From Leptolyngbya sp. (GTDB lineage: Bacteria; Cyanobacteriota; Cyanobacteriia; Phormidesmidales; Phormidesmidaceae), in the NCBI GenBank assembly GCA_003249105.1, contig QBLT01000008.1, positions 1 through 47,642 on the forward strand: 47,642 bases of DNA, read 5' to 3'. Shown piece after piece: positions 18,201 through 25,806 of this stretch. The first letter of the stretch is position 1, and each line of letters begins with the position of its first letter. The position numbers and the translations under genes were made by a program. The notes under the pieces are model-generated. The model ran no database searches and was not told the origin of the DNA. It saw only the letters and a program-made list of their open reading frames with translations.

Positions 18201-19727
18201 AGGACCATCGTCAAGAAAATCTGCCAGGGGGTCTAGGTTGGTTTCTGATGCGATCGCAGTCTCTGGGGCCGTATCTCCGGTGAGCAAGTCGGTCAAAGTG
18301 ATAGAGCCTGTGCTTAAATTGGGCTCGCTCCCCGCAGCAGGCTCGATGCCTGCTCCAGCATCAAGGTCGTAGCCAAACAAACTGGCCATATCGTCGATGG
18401 CAGAGTTCTCAGTGGTGTCAGGTTCACCAACGACCGCTTCAGTAGCAAACAAATCGGCAAACTCAGAGTCGTCACCATCGGCGGTGACGTCATCGTCTAG
18501 GTCTAAATCGTCTAGGGAACCATCGGACAAATCCTCGTCCCAAATGTCCGCCAGGCTTTCGGAGGCACCCTCAAACAGGTCGGCCAGACTGTTAAGTTCG
18601 GCTGCCCCTACCTCTGGCCCTATGCTGCCAGTTGTTCCCTGGGGCATAGCTGGTTCGGCGGGTAGCGGCGTGTCAAACTGGCCAAAGACCGACTCTAAAC
18701 CGGTTTCGGTCACATTGTCGGCGCTGTCTAGCGCCAGGTCTTCCAGCCAGCTTTCGGTGTTGGTTAGGACCAGATCGTCGGCGTTGACTTCTTCCGCAGC
18801 AGCAAACAAATCGGCGAGGTCAGGCCCGTCAGAATTGTCGTTAAGCGCTTCTGCCAGTAAAGCATCGAGGGTAGAGTCATCGGGACCGAACTCAGGCTCA
18901 GCCTGCGCGGGAAGCAGGTCTTGGAGCGTTCTAGATGCAGCTACTTGGGTAATGCCTCCAGCTAGCACCTGGTCTTGAGCCTGCTTAAGGTCTTTGATGA
19001 CTACGGGCGCTAAGGTGCGGTAGGTCTGGGCCGGGTTAGCGATCGCCCCCTCTACCACCTGCGTCAGGGCGCACCACTGGGCCAGCTCAAACTGTTCGCC
19101 TAGGCTGTGCAGGCGCTGGCATAGCCGACTGAGGGCCTGGCGAGAACTGCTGTTGTCGGGCTGCTTAAAGGTGGCCAGCATATCTCGCAGCAGCGCTGGA
19201 ACATCGCTGCGAAACACAAGCTGAAGGGCGCTGGTTTCGGGGTGAGGTGCTGCCGCTACCGTTGCAGGACGCGGCGGCGGAGCGGTGGGAGCGGCGGCTG
19301 GGGCAGCGGCTACTAGTGAATTGATGTGAGCTTCAGCCTGCACAAAAATGGGCTCCAGGGGAGCCATGATTTCTTGAGCTTGGTCATTGGTGAGGCCAAA
19401 GGGGCTCTGTAGCTGCTCTAGCTGCTCTTGCAGCCCGTCGAAAATTTGCAGCAGCATGGTTTCCAGGTCGCGATCGGGGCGCATCGGCGACTCTTTCATC
19501 ACCTTGAAGAAGTCTTCCATGCGGTGACTGGTGCGCTGAATGCTGTTTAGCCCCAGCATGGCCGCCCCGCCTTTCACCGAGTGGGCCGCCCGAAACACCT
19601 CGTTCATCATCTCAGAGTCGTTGAGGGTGTCCGTCAGATTCAGCAAACCCTGCTCGATGGTGTTGAGATGATCCTTGGCTTCTTCGATGAAGTACCCCAA
19701 GATGCGTTTTTGATCTTCAGGCGACAT
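15234..19727 (-). CDS. hmpE: CheA-like hybrid histidine kinase of the Hmp/Pil chemotaxis system
   Basis: A 1497-residue protein. Residues 1-110 are an Hpt domain with phospho-acceptor His49 (AAHSVKGGAAMLG). About 165-255 is a second Hpt-like helical bundle with a degenerate site (RLHSLGEQF, His207). Residues 280-820 are a very acidic, Ser/Asp-rich linker. The kinase core runs from about 850: dimerisation helices, then the ATP-binding domain with the N-box HLVNNAITHGIE (1053-1064), DNGGGIN (1097-1103) and GRGVGMDVV (1150-1158). A CheW-like domain covers about 1190-1335. A C-terminal receiver has Asp1414 in CDIEMPRMDG. AGGGG precedes ATG 19727. It is the last gene of a minus-strand operon after the MCP gene (61-base gap). 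It is homologous to Nostoc HmpE and Synechocystis PilL-type kinases that control type IV pili. Confidence 0.93.
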   Translation of the reverse strand: MSPEDQKRILGYFIEEAKDHLNTIEQGLLNLTDTLNDSEMMNEVFRAAHSVKGGAAMLGLNSIQRTSHRMEDFFKVMKESPMRPDRDLETMLLQIFDGLQEQLEQLQSPFGLTNDQAQEIMAPLEPIFVQAEAHINSLVAAAPAAAPTAPPPRPATVAAAPHPETSALQLVFRSDVPALLRDMLATFKQPDNSSSRQALSRLCQRLHSLGEQFELAQWCALTQVVEGAIANPAQTYRTLAPVVIKDLKQAQDQVLAGGITQVAASRTLQDLLPAQAEPEFGPDDSTLDALLAEALNDNSDGPDLADLFAAAEEVNADDLVLTNTESWLEDLALDSADNVTETGLESVFGQFDTPLPAEPAMPQGTTGSIGPEVGAAELNSLADLFEGASESLADIWDEDLSDGSLDDLDLDDDVTADGDDSEFADLFATEAVVGEPDTTENSAIDDMASLFGYDLDAGAGIEPAAGSEPNLSTGSITLTDLLTGDTAPETAIASETNLDPLADFLDDGPSVVVEEMAAAPLDDFFYMGESAEAQAAGGDISEVDSFFDALPDEDFINDDDAHTMPELHLELDLDSSSSGGSSSDNGLFSSEVPNLPTEDGQAPSVDTAAETANPFGETDALLDDPFGELNLTDSAFDRAFDDAPDAVAVEPELTATEADASFDVPSDDDQGVELTAASFEVEGWRAEASMEEASFADLESLLDEPVLEADLFADSDSPLSNDLRLSNDVFEMFEGEAHNGNGHTETTPPPASQSFDDFGGDDDSFDDLEALLGEEAPVTDTGAIGQTNNGLSTASFDSNDAEFGDLEKLLEEADQLGGSAPSLGARRASSMQSSRRSPRRATNTTDQTMRVSVGHLDTLSNLVGELVVNRNSLEQDQERLRQFLDNLLHQVSQLNDVGQRMRDLYERSLLESSLIANRQAFALGVSSSDRGGSSHATGATFDALEMDRFTGFHTLSQEMIELIVRVREASSDIEFTIDSTDQIARQFRQVTTQLQEGLNKARMVPFGQTADRLPRAVRDISLKCGKEAQLVVEGRDTLIDKMILERLYDPMTHLVNNAITHGIESPEERLATGKGREGTITVRAFYQGNQTVIYIADNGGGINPAVVKAKALKQGLITPAEAQTMTEIEVYDLLFLPGFSTRDQADDFSGRGVGMDVVRTALSDIRGSITVESEVGKGTSFTIRLPLTLSITKALSCVNNQARIAFPMDGVEDMFDVPKERIQTDAQGHACILWRDTLLPFRPLSDLLRFNRSLGRGRVYGGPQDEDVVSMVVLRSASTFIALQVDQVIGEQEIVIKQLEGPVPKPIGIAGATVLGDGRVMPIADVLELIDLASGRLRRDASTSLWTQTVDEEPVETVAHTDPTVLIVDDSITVRELLSMSFNKIGYRVEQARDGQEAWEKLRSGLPCDLVFCDIEMPRMDGLELLSRMQKDSALSQIPTAMLTSRGADRHRQMAVDLGAKGYFTKPYLEEMLLDAAKRMLEGENMIRRKTSDESET

Positions 19728-19788
19728 GTCAATTCCCCTCTGAATGCTTTTTGACCGCGTCCGGCTCGCTCCCGTTGACTAACTGCAC

Positions 19789-22443
19789 CTAGCTATCTGT
19801 TTTATTCACTTTAAAGCGCTCCACGGAGGTCAGCAGATCGCGGGCAACCCCCACCAGGTTTTGCAGCGAACCCGACACCCGCTGGGCCTCCTGGGAAGTC
19901 TCCTGGGCCGTGAGTTCTACCGATTGCATCACCTGGGCTACGGCGCGGGAGGTCTCGGTCTGCTCGACGGTGTCAGCGGTAATCGATCGCACCAGCACGT
20001 CAATGCGGTTCGACACTTGGATAATGTCTTCGAGCGATCGCTTCGCCTGCTCCGCCAGTCGGGTGCCCTCAATCACCTGCTGGGTGCCCTCTTCCATGGC
20101 GGTCATTACCCCGCCCGTCTCACTTTGAATTTGCAGCACGATCTGCTCAATCTCTTTAGAGGCCTTGGCGGCGCGATCGGCCAGCTGCCGCACTTCGTCC
20201 GCCACAATGGCAAAGCCGCGACCGGCTTCCCCAGCCCGCGCCGCCTCAATACTGGCGTTGAGGGCCAGCAGGTTGGTACGGGAGGCAATCTGCGAAATCA
20301 ACGCCACAATCTTCGAAATCTCCTGGGAAGATTCCGCTAGACGCTTCACCTTGCGGGTAGTCTCGGCCACCGTTTCGCGAATCTCGAGAATACCGGCCAC
20401 CGTCCGCTCCACCGACTCACCCCCCTTCAGGGCGGTAGACGACGCGGTACGGGCCACTTCCTCGGCCTCACGAGCACTTTCGGCCACCCGCTGAATCGAG
20501 TCGGTCATCACCTGCACCGAGTTCAGCGTCACCGCTAGCTCCTCCGCCTGGCGTAGGGCGTCTGCCGACAGACTGCGGGCAAAAATCTCGTTTTCCGTAG
20601 ACCCCTTGCTCACCTGGCGAGCGGCCACACTCACCTGTTCCACAATCTCCCGCAGGTTTTGAATGGTGAGGTTAAAGGAGTCGGCTACGGCTCCGAGCAC
20701 GTCAGCGGTTACCTCCGCCTGCACGGTCAGGTCGCCCCGAGCCGCCCCTTCCACATCGTCTAGCAGACGAATCACCTGGCGCTGGAGGTCTTCTTTGGCC
20801 TGCTCTTGCTCCTGGGCTTTGCGCTGGGCTTCGCTGGTGGTGGTTAAAATCACCCGCGACATCTTGTTAAAGCTGCTGGCCAGCCGACCAAACTCATCTT
20901 CGGTAAACACCGTGGCTCGAGCCGACAGATTGCCCCGAATAACTGTGTCAAACTGCTGCTGGAGGTCGTCAACACTGCGGCCTACCTGACGGTGGGCCAA
21001 GCGCCCCACCACTAGGGCTGAGCCAAATCCAGCTACTCCACCCGCTAAGGCCATCGCCGCATGCACGGCTTTGGGCATGGACCGTCCCGGCTGTAGGGTC
21101 GAAGCGGTGAAGTTAATGACGCCTACCGCTAGGGCCGAGGCCACCCCCGCCGCGATCGCCACGATCAGCTCTTTGGTGGGCAGCGGGGCATTGTCTAAAA
21201 AGCCTAGCCAGTCTTGCTCGGTGGTTACCGCTTCCACATCATGGCTATCGGTTTGGGTAAACACAGGCAGGCTATCGCTGGCACCGGCAATACTAAAAAT
21301 ATCGTCGTCGCTGATCACCGCCTGATCATTCATATCGCTGAGGTCAAAGGCTGAGGTGCCCCCGGTATAGCCGCTGTTGTCGTCGGTTGAGGTCAGCCCT
21401 GAGGTGCCCACCGAGGGCGTTGTAAACCCCGCGGAGCTGTCTGACAGCTCAAAGTCGGGTAAGTTGCCCAAGTCATCAAAGTCACTAAATTCGTCTAAAA
21501 AGTCAACGTTGCTGTTGGGCTGAGTGCCGTCGTCTAAATCTGACATGTATCCATTGTCGGCAAAGGCGTTGTAGTCGAGATCGGAGCTATCGCCAGCCGT
21601 GTCGAGATCGTCAGCCAGCAGGTCGGGCTCAGGGGCAAACACCGTCATGTCGTCGCCGCCATCATCGGCGGGGGGCCAGCCCTGGTCAAAACCGTGGGAG
21701 GCCAGATCTACGTCGCTGTAGAAGTCACCCCTCTGGGCCTCAGCGGCTCCGCCAAAGGGGTCGTCGGCACGACCCACCTCAAGGGAATCAAAAGAGGCAT
21801 CATCATCGAAGGTGATGTCGCCTAGGCTCTCTTGGCCCTCAGTCCAGTTGCCGCTGGCAGAGTCAGCGCCAAAACCAAGACTGGCTCTGTCGTCAGGATC
21901 GGTGATGAAGAGGTCGTCGGTGGCAAACGGATCAGTTGCAAAAGGATCAGCCAGGGAGGGATCGCCAAACCCACCGTTGGCGATTGAACCGGGCATGTCG
22001 TCCTCAAGGCTAAAGTCGCCAAGGTCGAGGTGGCTATCTGACAATCCGGGGGCACGGTTAGCACCGACACTACTCTCTAAACCCATCGACATCGAAGCAC
22101 CAGCATCGAAGAAGGTATCACCAGCATCGGTTTCGTAATCAATAGCCGTACCGGAGGATGCCTCTGCGGCAAACTGATTGGCATAGTCAAGACCGTTGCT
22201 GGCGTAGTCGACGTATTCTGGCTCTGAGGTGAGATCGAGCACAGCACTGTATTGGGCTGCGGCAACATCGTACCGCTGTAGGCCGTAGCAGTAGATATGG
22301 CCCCGCAGCAGCAGTACGCTAGGGTCTTCAGGGTAGTCGTCGGCCAGCTGATCGATAACTGCCGCAGCCTCCGAGTAGTTGCCCTGTACGTAGGCTCGTT
22401 CTGCTTTTTGATAGGCTTGAGAGTAATCGATGCCTGAAGCCAT
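19789..22443 (-). CDS. hmpD: Methyl-accepting chemotaxis protein of the Hmp/Pil system
   Basis: The protein is 884 residues from ATG 22443, with GGAG seven bases upstream; an upstream start at 22665 would overlap hmpC and is rejected. Residues 1-90 are TPR-like helices ([21 protein letters not shown]). Residues 100-410 are an acidic, low-complexity Asp/Ser region. Two membrane helices follow (about 425-446 and 459-481) with a very short exposed loop, then HAMP repeats (about 480-610). The cytoplasmic signalling coiled coil spans 620-870, with the highly conserved tip [24 protein letters not shown] (about 717-740; abbreviated from a longer match). With almost no periplasmic part, it probably senses an internal or membrane signal. 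It signals to HmpE through HmpC. The family match is PilJ-type. Confidence 0.92.
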   Translation of the reverse strand: MASGIDYSQAYQKAERAYVQGNYSEAAAVIDQLADDYPEDPSVLLLRGHIYCYGLQRYDVAAAQYSAVLDLTSEPEYVDYASNGLDYANQFAAEASSGTAIDYETDAGDTFFDAGASMSMGLESSVGANRAPGLSDSHLDLGDFSLEDDMPGSIANGGFGDPSLADPFATDPFATDDLFITDPDDRASLGFGADSASGNWTEGQESLGDITFDDDASFDSLEVGRADDPFGGAAEAQRGDFYSDVDLASHGFDQGWPPADDGGDDMTVFAPEPDLLADDLDTAGDSSDLDYNAFADNGYMSDLDDGTQPNSNVDFLDEFSDFDDLGNLPDFELSDSSAGFTTPSVGTSGLTSTDDNSGYTGGTSAFDLSDMNDQAVISDDDIFSIAGASDSLPVFTQTDSHDVEAVTTEQDWLGFLDNAPLPTKELIVAIAAGVASALAVGVINFTASTLQPGRSMPKAVHAAMALAGGVAGFGSALVVGRLAHRQVGRSVDDLQQQFDTVIRGNLSARATVFTEDEFGRLASSFNKMSRVILTTTSEAQRKAQEQEQAKEDLQRQVIRLLDDVEGAARGDLTVQAEVTADVLGAVADSFNLTIQNLREIVEQVSVAARQVSKGSTENEIFARSLSADALRQAEELAVTLNSVQVMTDSIQRVAESAREAEEVARTASSTALKGGESVERTVAGILEIRETVAETTRKVKRLAESSQEISKIVALISQIASRTNLLALNASIEAARAGEAGRGFAIVADEVRQLADRAAKASKEIEQIVLQIQSETGGVMTAMEEGTQQVIEGTRLAEQAKRSLEDIIQVSNRIDVLVRSITADTVEQTETSRAVAQVMQSVELTAQETSQEAQRVSGSLQNLVGVARDLLTSVERFKVNKTDS

Positions 22444-22495
22444 GGTCTTCTCCTGCCGGTGCAAATGTCCTAAGGGGGTTAAGGATGGGCTCAGC

Positions 22496-23026
22496 CTAGG
22501 TGGCCCAGCGGGCTGAGCGAATAACAGCAACGTGGTCAAGCAACCTAAGGGTTTTATTTTCCTCAGCGTCAATGACCCATTCACCGCGCAAAAATGGAGC
22601 CATTGTGTCGGGGCTATTGTCTGACACCCGAGTTTTGTCGGGATTGAGCCAGCGAGTGCCCACAATTCGGTTAACGGCCAAGCCTAGCATAGTTCCCTGA
22701 TCTTCAATGGCGATGACCGAAATCTCTGGACGATCGGTGTTGAGCACTGATGAATACCCGAGAAATTGACCCAGATCAGCAACCCACACCACCCGTCCCT
22801 GCTCATTAAGAGTACCCAGCAGCAGGTGCGACACATTAGGTATGGGCGTAATGCGATCGGGGGGCTGCTCAATAATGCGACGAATGCCGGTGGCGGGCAG
22901 CGCAAATTCATCTTCGGGGGTGACGAAGAACCGTAAAAACAGCTCGCCATCGGGCGTTTCCAGCTCTTGCAGCTCTGGATCTTGGTCTTGCCCGGTCTGA
23001 GTGAGAAAGTCAGGATTGCCTACCAT
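22496..23026 (-). CDS. hmpC: CheW-like coupling protein
   Basis: A 176-residue CheW/PilI-type adaptor that bridges the MCP HmpD and the kinase HmpE at the pole or membrane. The CheW beta-barrel covers about 25-170: [76 protein letters not shown] and a C-terminal [12 protein letters not shown]. About 25 extra N-terminal residues are acidic and polar. ATG 23026 is the start. It sits 44 bases downstream of hmpB and 52 bases upstream of hmpD, consistent with one transcript. Confidence 0.92.
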   Translation of the reverse strand: MVGNPDFLTQTGQDQDPELQELETPDGELFLRFFVTPEDEFALPATGIRRIIEQPPDRITPIPNVSHLLLGTLNEQGRVVWVADLGQFLGYSSVLNTDRPEISVIAIEDQGTMLGLAVNRIVGTRWLNPDKTRVSDNSPDTMAPFLRGEWVIDAEENKTLRLLDHVAVIRSARWAT

Positions 23027-23070
23027 AAGCCTGTGGTTACGTTACTCTTTGTTGCGTCACTACTTTAGTG

Positions 23071-23436
23071 CTATCCCCTGAGCAGCTGCTTGACTGTGCC
23101 GACCAGCTCGGTGGGCTGAAAGGGCTTGGCAATGTATGCGTCTGCCCCCTGTTTCATGCCCCAGTAGCGATCGAATTCTTCCCCCTTGGATGAACACATG
23201 ACTACTGGCACGTTTTGGGTAGAGGGGTCGGCTTTGATGCGGCGACAGAGCTCATACCCGTTCATGCGAGGCATGACAATGTCGAGGACAACCATATCTG
23301 GGCGGTGACTCTGCATTTGCTCAAGAGCCTCCATGCCATCGCTGGCTACGGTGACGCTGAGGCCGATGCCCCGTAGCAGCTCGGTAATCATTTCCCGCTG
23401 AGGAATACTGTCTTCTACCACCAGAACTGTACTCAT
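23071..23436 (-). CDS. hmpB: CheY/PilH-like single-domain response regulator
   Basis: The protein is 121 residues from ATG 23436 (MSTVLVVEDS); the longer frame to 23511 adds a non-homologous extension. It is a lone receiver domain with the acidic pocket VVEDS, phospho-Asp in MVVLDIVMPRMNGYEL, the conserved Ser/Lys switch residues in VVMCSSKGEE and the Lys in YIAKPF. It should take phosphate from HmpE and act on the pilus motor or related effectors. The gene order PATAN-receiver, CheY, CheW, MCP, CheA matches the Nostoc hmpABCDE locus. Confidence 0.92.
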   Translation of the reverse strand: MSTVLVVEDSIPQREMITELLRGIGLSVTVASDGMEALEQMQSHRPDMVVLDIVMPRMNGYELCRRIKADPSTQNVPVVMCSSKGEEFDRYWGMKQGADAYIAKPFQPTELVGTVKQLLRG

Positions 23437-23691
23437 AGGTTGATTCAAAAAAGGCCAGTTCAAGGGCCAGATATAAACCCTCAGGAACGCTGTGCAGCTA
23501 CCGCCGATCAAGGCCTAAGACACAGATCGACCACGATTAAAAGCAGCCCCTAAGGGCTTTAACCTGTGACTCTAAAGTACCCTCAAACGCTGGCTATGCT
23601 GTCGGTTTCGAGAAATTAATCAGCTGGGTTGTTTAGATTATGGCGAATCTTATCGGAATTGATGCAAAAACCCTGGTTAGGCTAAGGAATG

Positions 23692-24963
23692 TTACTGGGG
23701 CAGCGGAGCCTTGCTAAAGTCGATGTCGAATTCGTCTTCAATGGCTTCAGCTAGCAGGGTGTCCGGGCGGGGGCGATTGAGGTCGCCAGGGCCAGCGTAC
23801 TTTTCGACTAAGGCTAACAACTCGCCAGGGCCAAAGGGCTTGGTTAAGTAATCAGTTGCACCGACCATTCTGGCTTTAACCCGGTCTAAAAAGCCGTCCT
23901 TGCCGGTAAGCATAACGATGGGGGTTTGGCGAAAGGCACTAGAGTGCCTGAGCATAGCGCATAGCTCGTATCCATCGAGCTCAGGCATGGTGATGTCACA
24001 AAGAATCAGGTTGGGCTGGAGCTGAAACAGCAGGCCCAGGGCCTTGAGGGGGTTACCGATAGAGGTAGCTTCGTAGCCTTGGCCAGCGAGAATGCGCTCT
24101 ACGGCCTGGCGAACAGTGGCGCTGTCATCGACACAGACAATCCGAGGTAATCGATCGGGCCCAGGCCGTTGGATGTTAGGGGCAGGGCTGCCCTCGGCAG
24201 GACTATAGATGAGGCTAATCTGTCCCTGTTGAAGGGCGGGGACTAGGCTGCGGGCGACGCTGAGCAGATCGCGACTGAGATAACGGGCAATGCGGCGAAT
24301 AGAAGTTTTGCCATCCATCCATTGGACCATGCGCTGATAGACCTGGCTGGACACACTGGCTTGAAAAGCTTCAGGAGCCAACAGAACGGGGCACTGGTCG
24401 GGCGATTGCAGGTGGGGGTGTAGCTGATGCCAAGTTTGAATTTGCTGGGTGATGCCCGCCACTAAGTCGCTGATGGTGTGGGTCATCAGCTGGGGGCTGA
24501 GGGCTGAGCTGAGCTGGAACACAAAGGCACCGTGGTGAAGGCTCAGTAGATCAAAGAGAGTTTCATGCACCATGTGGCTCAAAATGGTGCGGCCCTGGTC
24601 GGGGGTGATTAAATGTTGTTCAAGCAGGGCCCACAGGGTGCCGTATTCGAGGGAGTTGAAGGCGGCGATCGCGGCGGTGGTGCTGGGGTCTGGCAGAGAG
24701 CGATCGATGCCGTAGCGGTGCAGATGGTCACGCAGGCGATCGAGCTTGTTATCGGTGGTGCCTGCGTAGACGAGCTGTCCATTGGCTAAAAATACTAACC
24801 AAGAGCGCGAATCAGTCGCTCCCAGTCCTCCGTCAAATGATTGACTGGGAGCTTGGTTTGTGTTGCTGCCGTAGCTTTCTAAGTACAGTTCGCCAGTGCG
24901 CTGCCCCAGCTCGATGAGCTGCAGAATGCTGCGAATATCAATTTCTGACAAGTAACCCTGCAT
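23692..24963 (-). CDS. hmpA: PatA-type response regulator (PATAN/DUF4388 plus receiver)
   Basis: The protein is 423 residues from ATG 24963 (MQGYLSEIDIRSILQLIELGQ), the standard PATAN start; the frame is open to 25050 but without homology. The N-terminal DUF4388/PATAN region (about 1-260) includes GELYLES and a helical middle (LWALLEQHLITPDQGRTILSHMVHETLFDLLSL). The receiver spans about 275-400, with VCVDDSATVR, phospho-Asp in LILCDITMPELDGYEL and the Lys in YLTKPFG. A short acidic tail follows. PATAN-receivers such as Synechocystis PilG and PixE/PatA couple chemosensory input to type IV pilus extension and direction. It is the first gene of the hmp operon, with a 255-base gap to hmpB. Confidence 0.9.
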   Translation of the reverse strand: MQGYLSEIDIRSILQLIELGQRTGELYLESYGSNTNQAPSQSFDGGLGATDSRSWLVFLANGQLVYAGTTDNKLDRLRDHLHRYGIDRSLPDPSTTAAIAAFNSLEYGTLWALLEQHLITPDQGRTILSHMVHETLFDLLSLHHGAFVFQLSSALSPQLMTHTISDLVAGITQQIQTWHQLHPHLQSPDQCPVLLAPEAFQASVSSQVYQRMVQWMDGKTSIRRIARYLSRDLLSVARSLVPALQQGQISLIYSPAEGSPAPNIQRPGPDRLPRIVCVDDSATVRQAVERILAGQGYEATSIGNPLKALGLLFQLQPNLILCDITMPELDGYELCAMLRHSSAFRQTPIVMLTGKDGFLDRVKARMVGATDYLTKPFGPGELLALVEKYAGPGDLNRPRPDTLLAEAIEDEFDIDFSKAPLPQ

Positions 24964-25806
24964 GAGGCAACCCAAGGATGGGAACAGCACCTGATTAGCC
25001 AGGCCAGGAAAGTTGGGGCTGAACTCAGCATGCCCTAACTTGGAACCCAATCGTACCCTTTAAGATTCTCTTGGCGTAACGATCGCTTCAATCAAAAGCT
25101 GGTGACGCTGTGCTGACTTGGTTAAGCCGAGAGGGTGAGCCATCGGCCTAAAGGCCAAAGACGGCTAGGGACTAATCTGCTCATCACTCTTTATAGTATA
25201 GGCGCGGCGCGGGATGCTGAGGGAGCGCCGCGCCAGACCCTGCTCGGCAAAGAGTTTTTTGGGAACTCTAAACACGTGCTTTCCAATCAGGGTCGTATAT
25301 TTAGTTGTCATCGGTTGCCCAATGCGTCGGTTTTACCTGACCAAAATTCGCTAAGATTCGCAGTAGCTTTGGCAGCGTTGGTAATGACCCACAGACAAGC
25401 AGCTAACCTAGTCTTTAGCCGTTGACCATTAGTTCACGGTAGCTGGGCCATCGGTTGTGATGCGATCGCGGGTTTTCTAAGGGCATATAGGCCTAGAACT
25501 TTACCCTGACCCTAAGGGTCGGGAATAGGTTGAGGGGCAGTCCCGGAGCAACTAGGCCCGTACAACTAGATAGGATAGACAGCAGCCCAGATAAAGACAG
25601 AATACCTGGGAATCTAGGCTCTGAGCTAATCTAGATCTATCTAAATGATGCATCAGGCTCCATTTACGCAGCCCAGATCGTTTACGTAAACAGGCCGTCC
25701 TCTGCCCACCCCTCTCAATTGATAGAGATGCAAAATTCTTAAGTGCAAGTACTGCGTCAGATTTATCTCCCTAACGTCAACGTTCTAAGCCACGAGGACC
25801 ACCAGC
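24964..25806. other. Long divergent intergenic region between hmpA and hmpF
   Basis: About 840 bases separate the two motility units and should hold both promoters. No convincing gene is seen: an open frame at 25135-25425 (+) has no start signal or recognisable protein character. It contains a GC-perfect hairpin at 25201-25234, a short palindrome GACCCTAAGGGTC near 25508, and an A/T-rich stretch rich in CTAGATCTA-like sequence near 25610-25640. A CGAGGA box precedes the hmpF GTG. No sigma-factor box could be assigned by eye. Confidence 0.6.
25201..25234. other. Strong GC hairpin in the hmpA-hmpF spacer
   Basis: Perfect 10-base arms GGCGCGGCGC and GCGCCGCGCC are separated by 14 bases. A TATAGT-like box lies four bases before it on the + strand, and on the minus strand the hairpin is followed by TATACTATAAA. 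No T-run follows, so it is not a standard terminator. It could be the start of a leader or small RNA, or a regulator site. The role is unknown. Confidence 0.5.

Noticed and set aside
19061..19322. Long plus-strand frames opposite hmpE, hmpD, mnmG and gdmH as possible overlapping genes
   Set aside because: They follow the high-GC codon pattern of the real genes on the other strand, have no start signals and no domain content.
25135..25425. A 96-codon plus-strand frame in the hmpA-hmpF spacer
   Set aside because: It runs through the GC hairpin, has no ribosome site, and its translation shows no domain, signal peptide or regular pattern.
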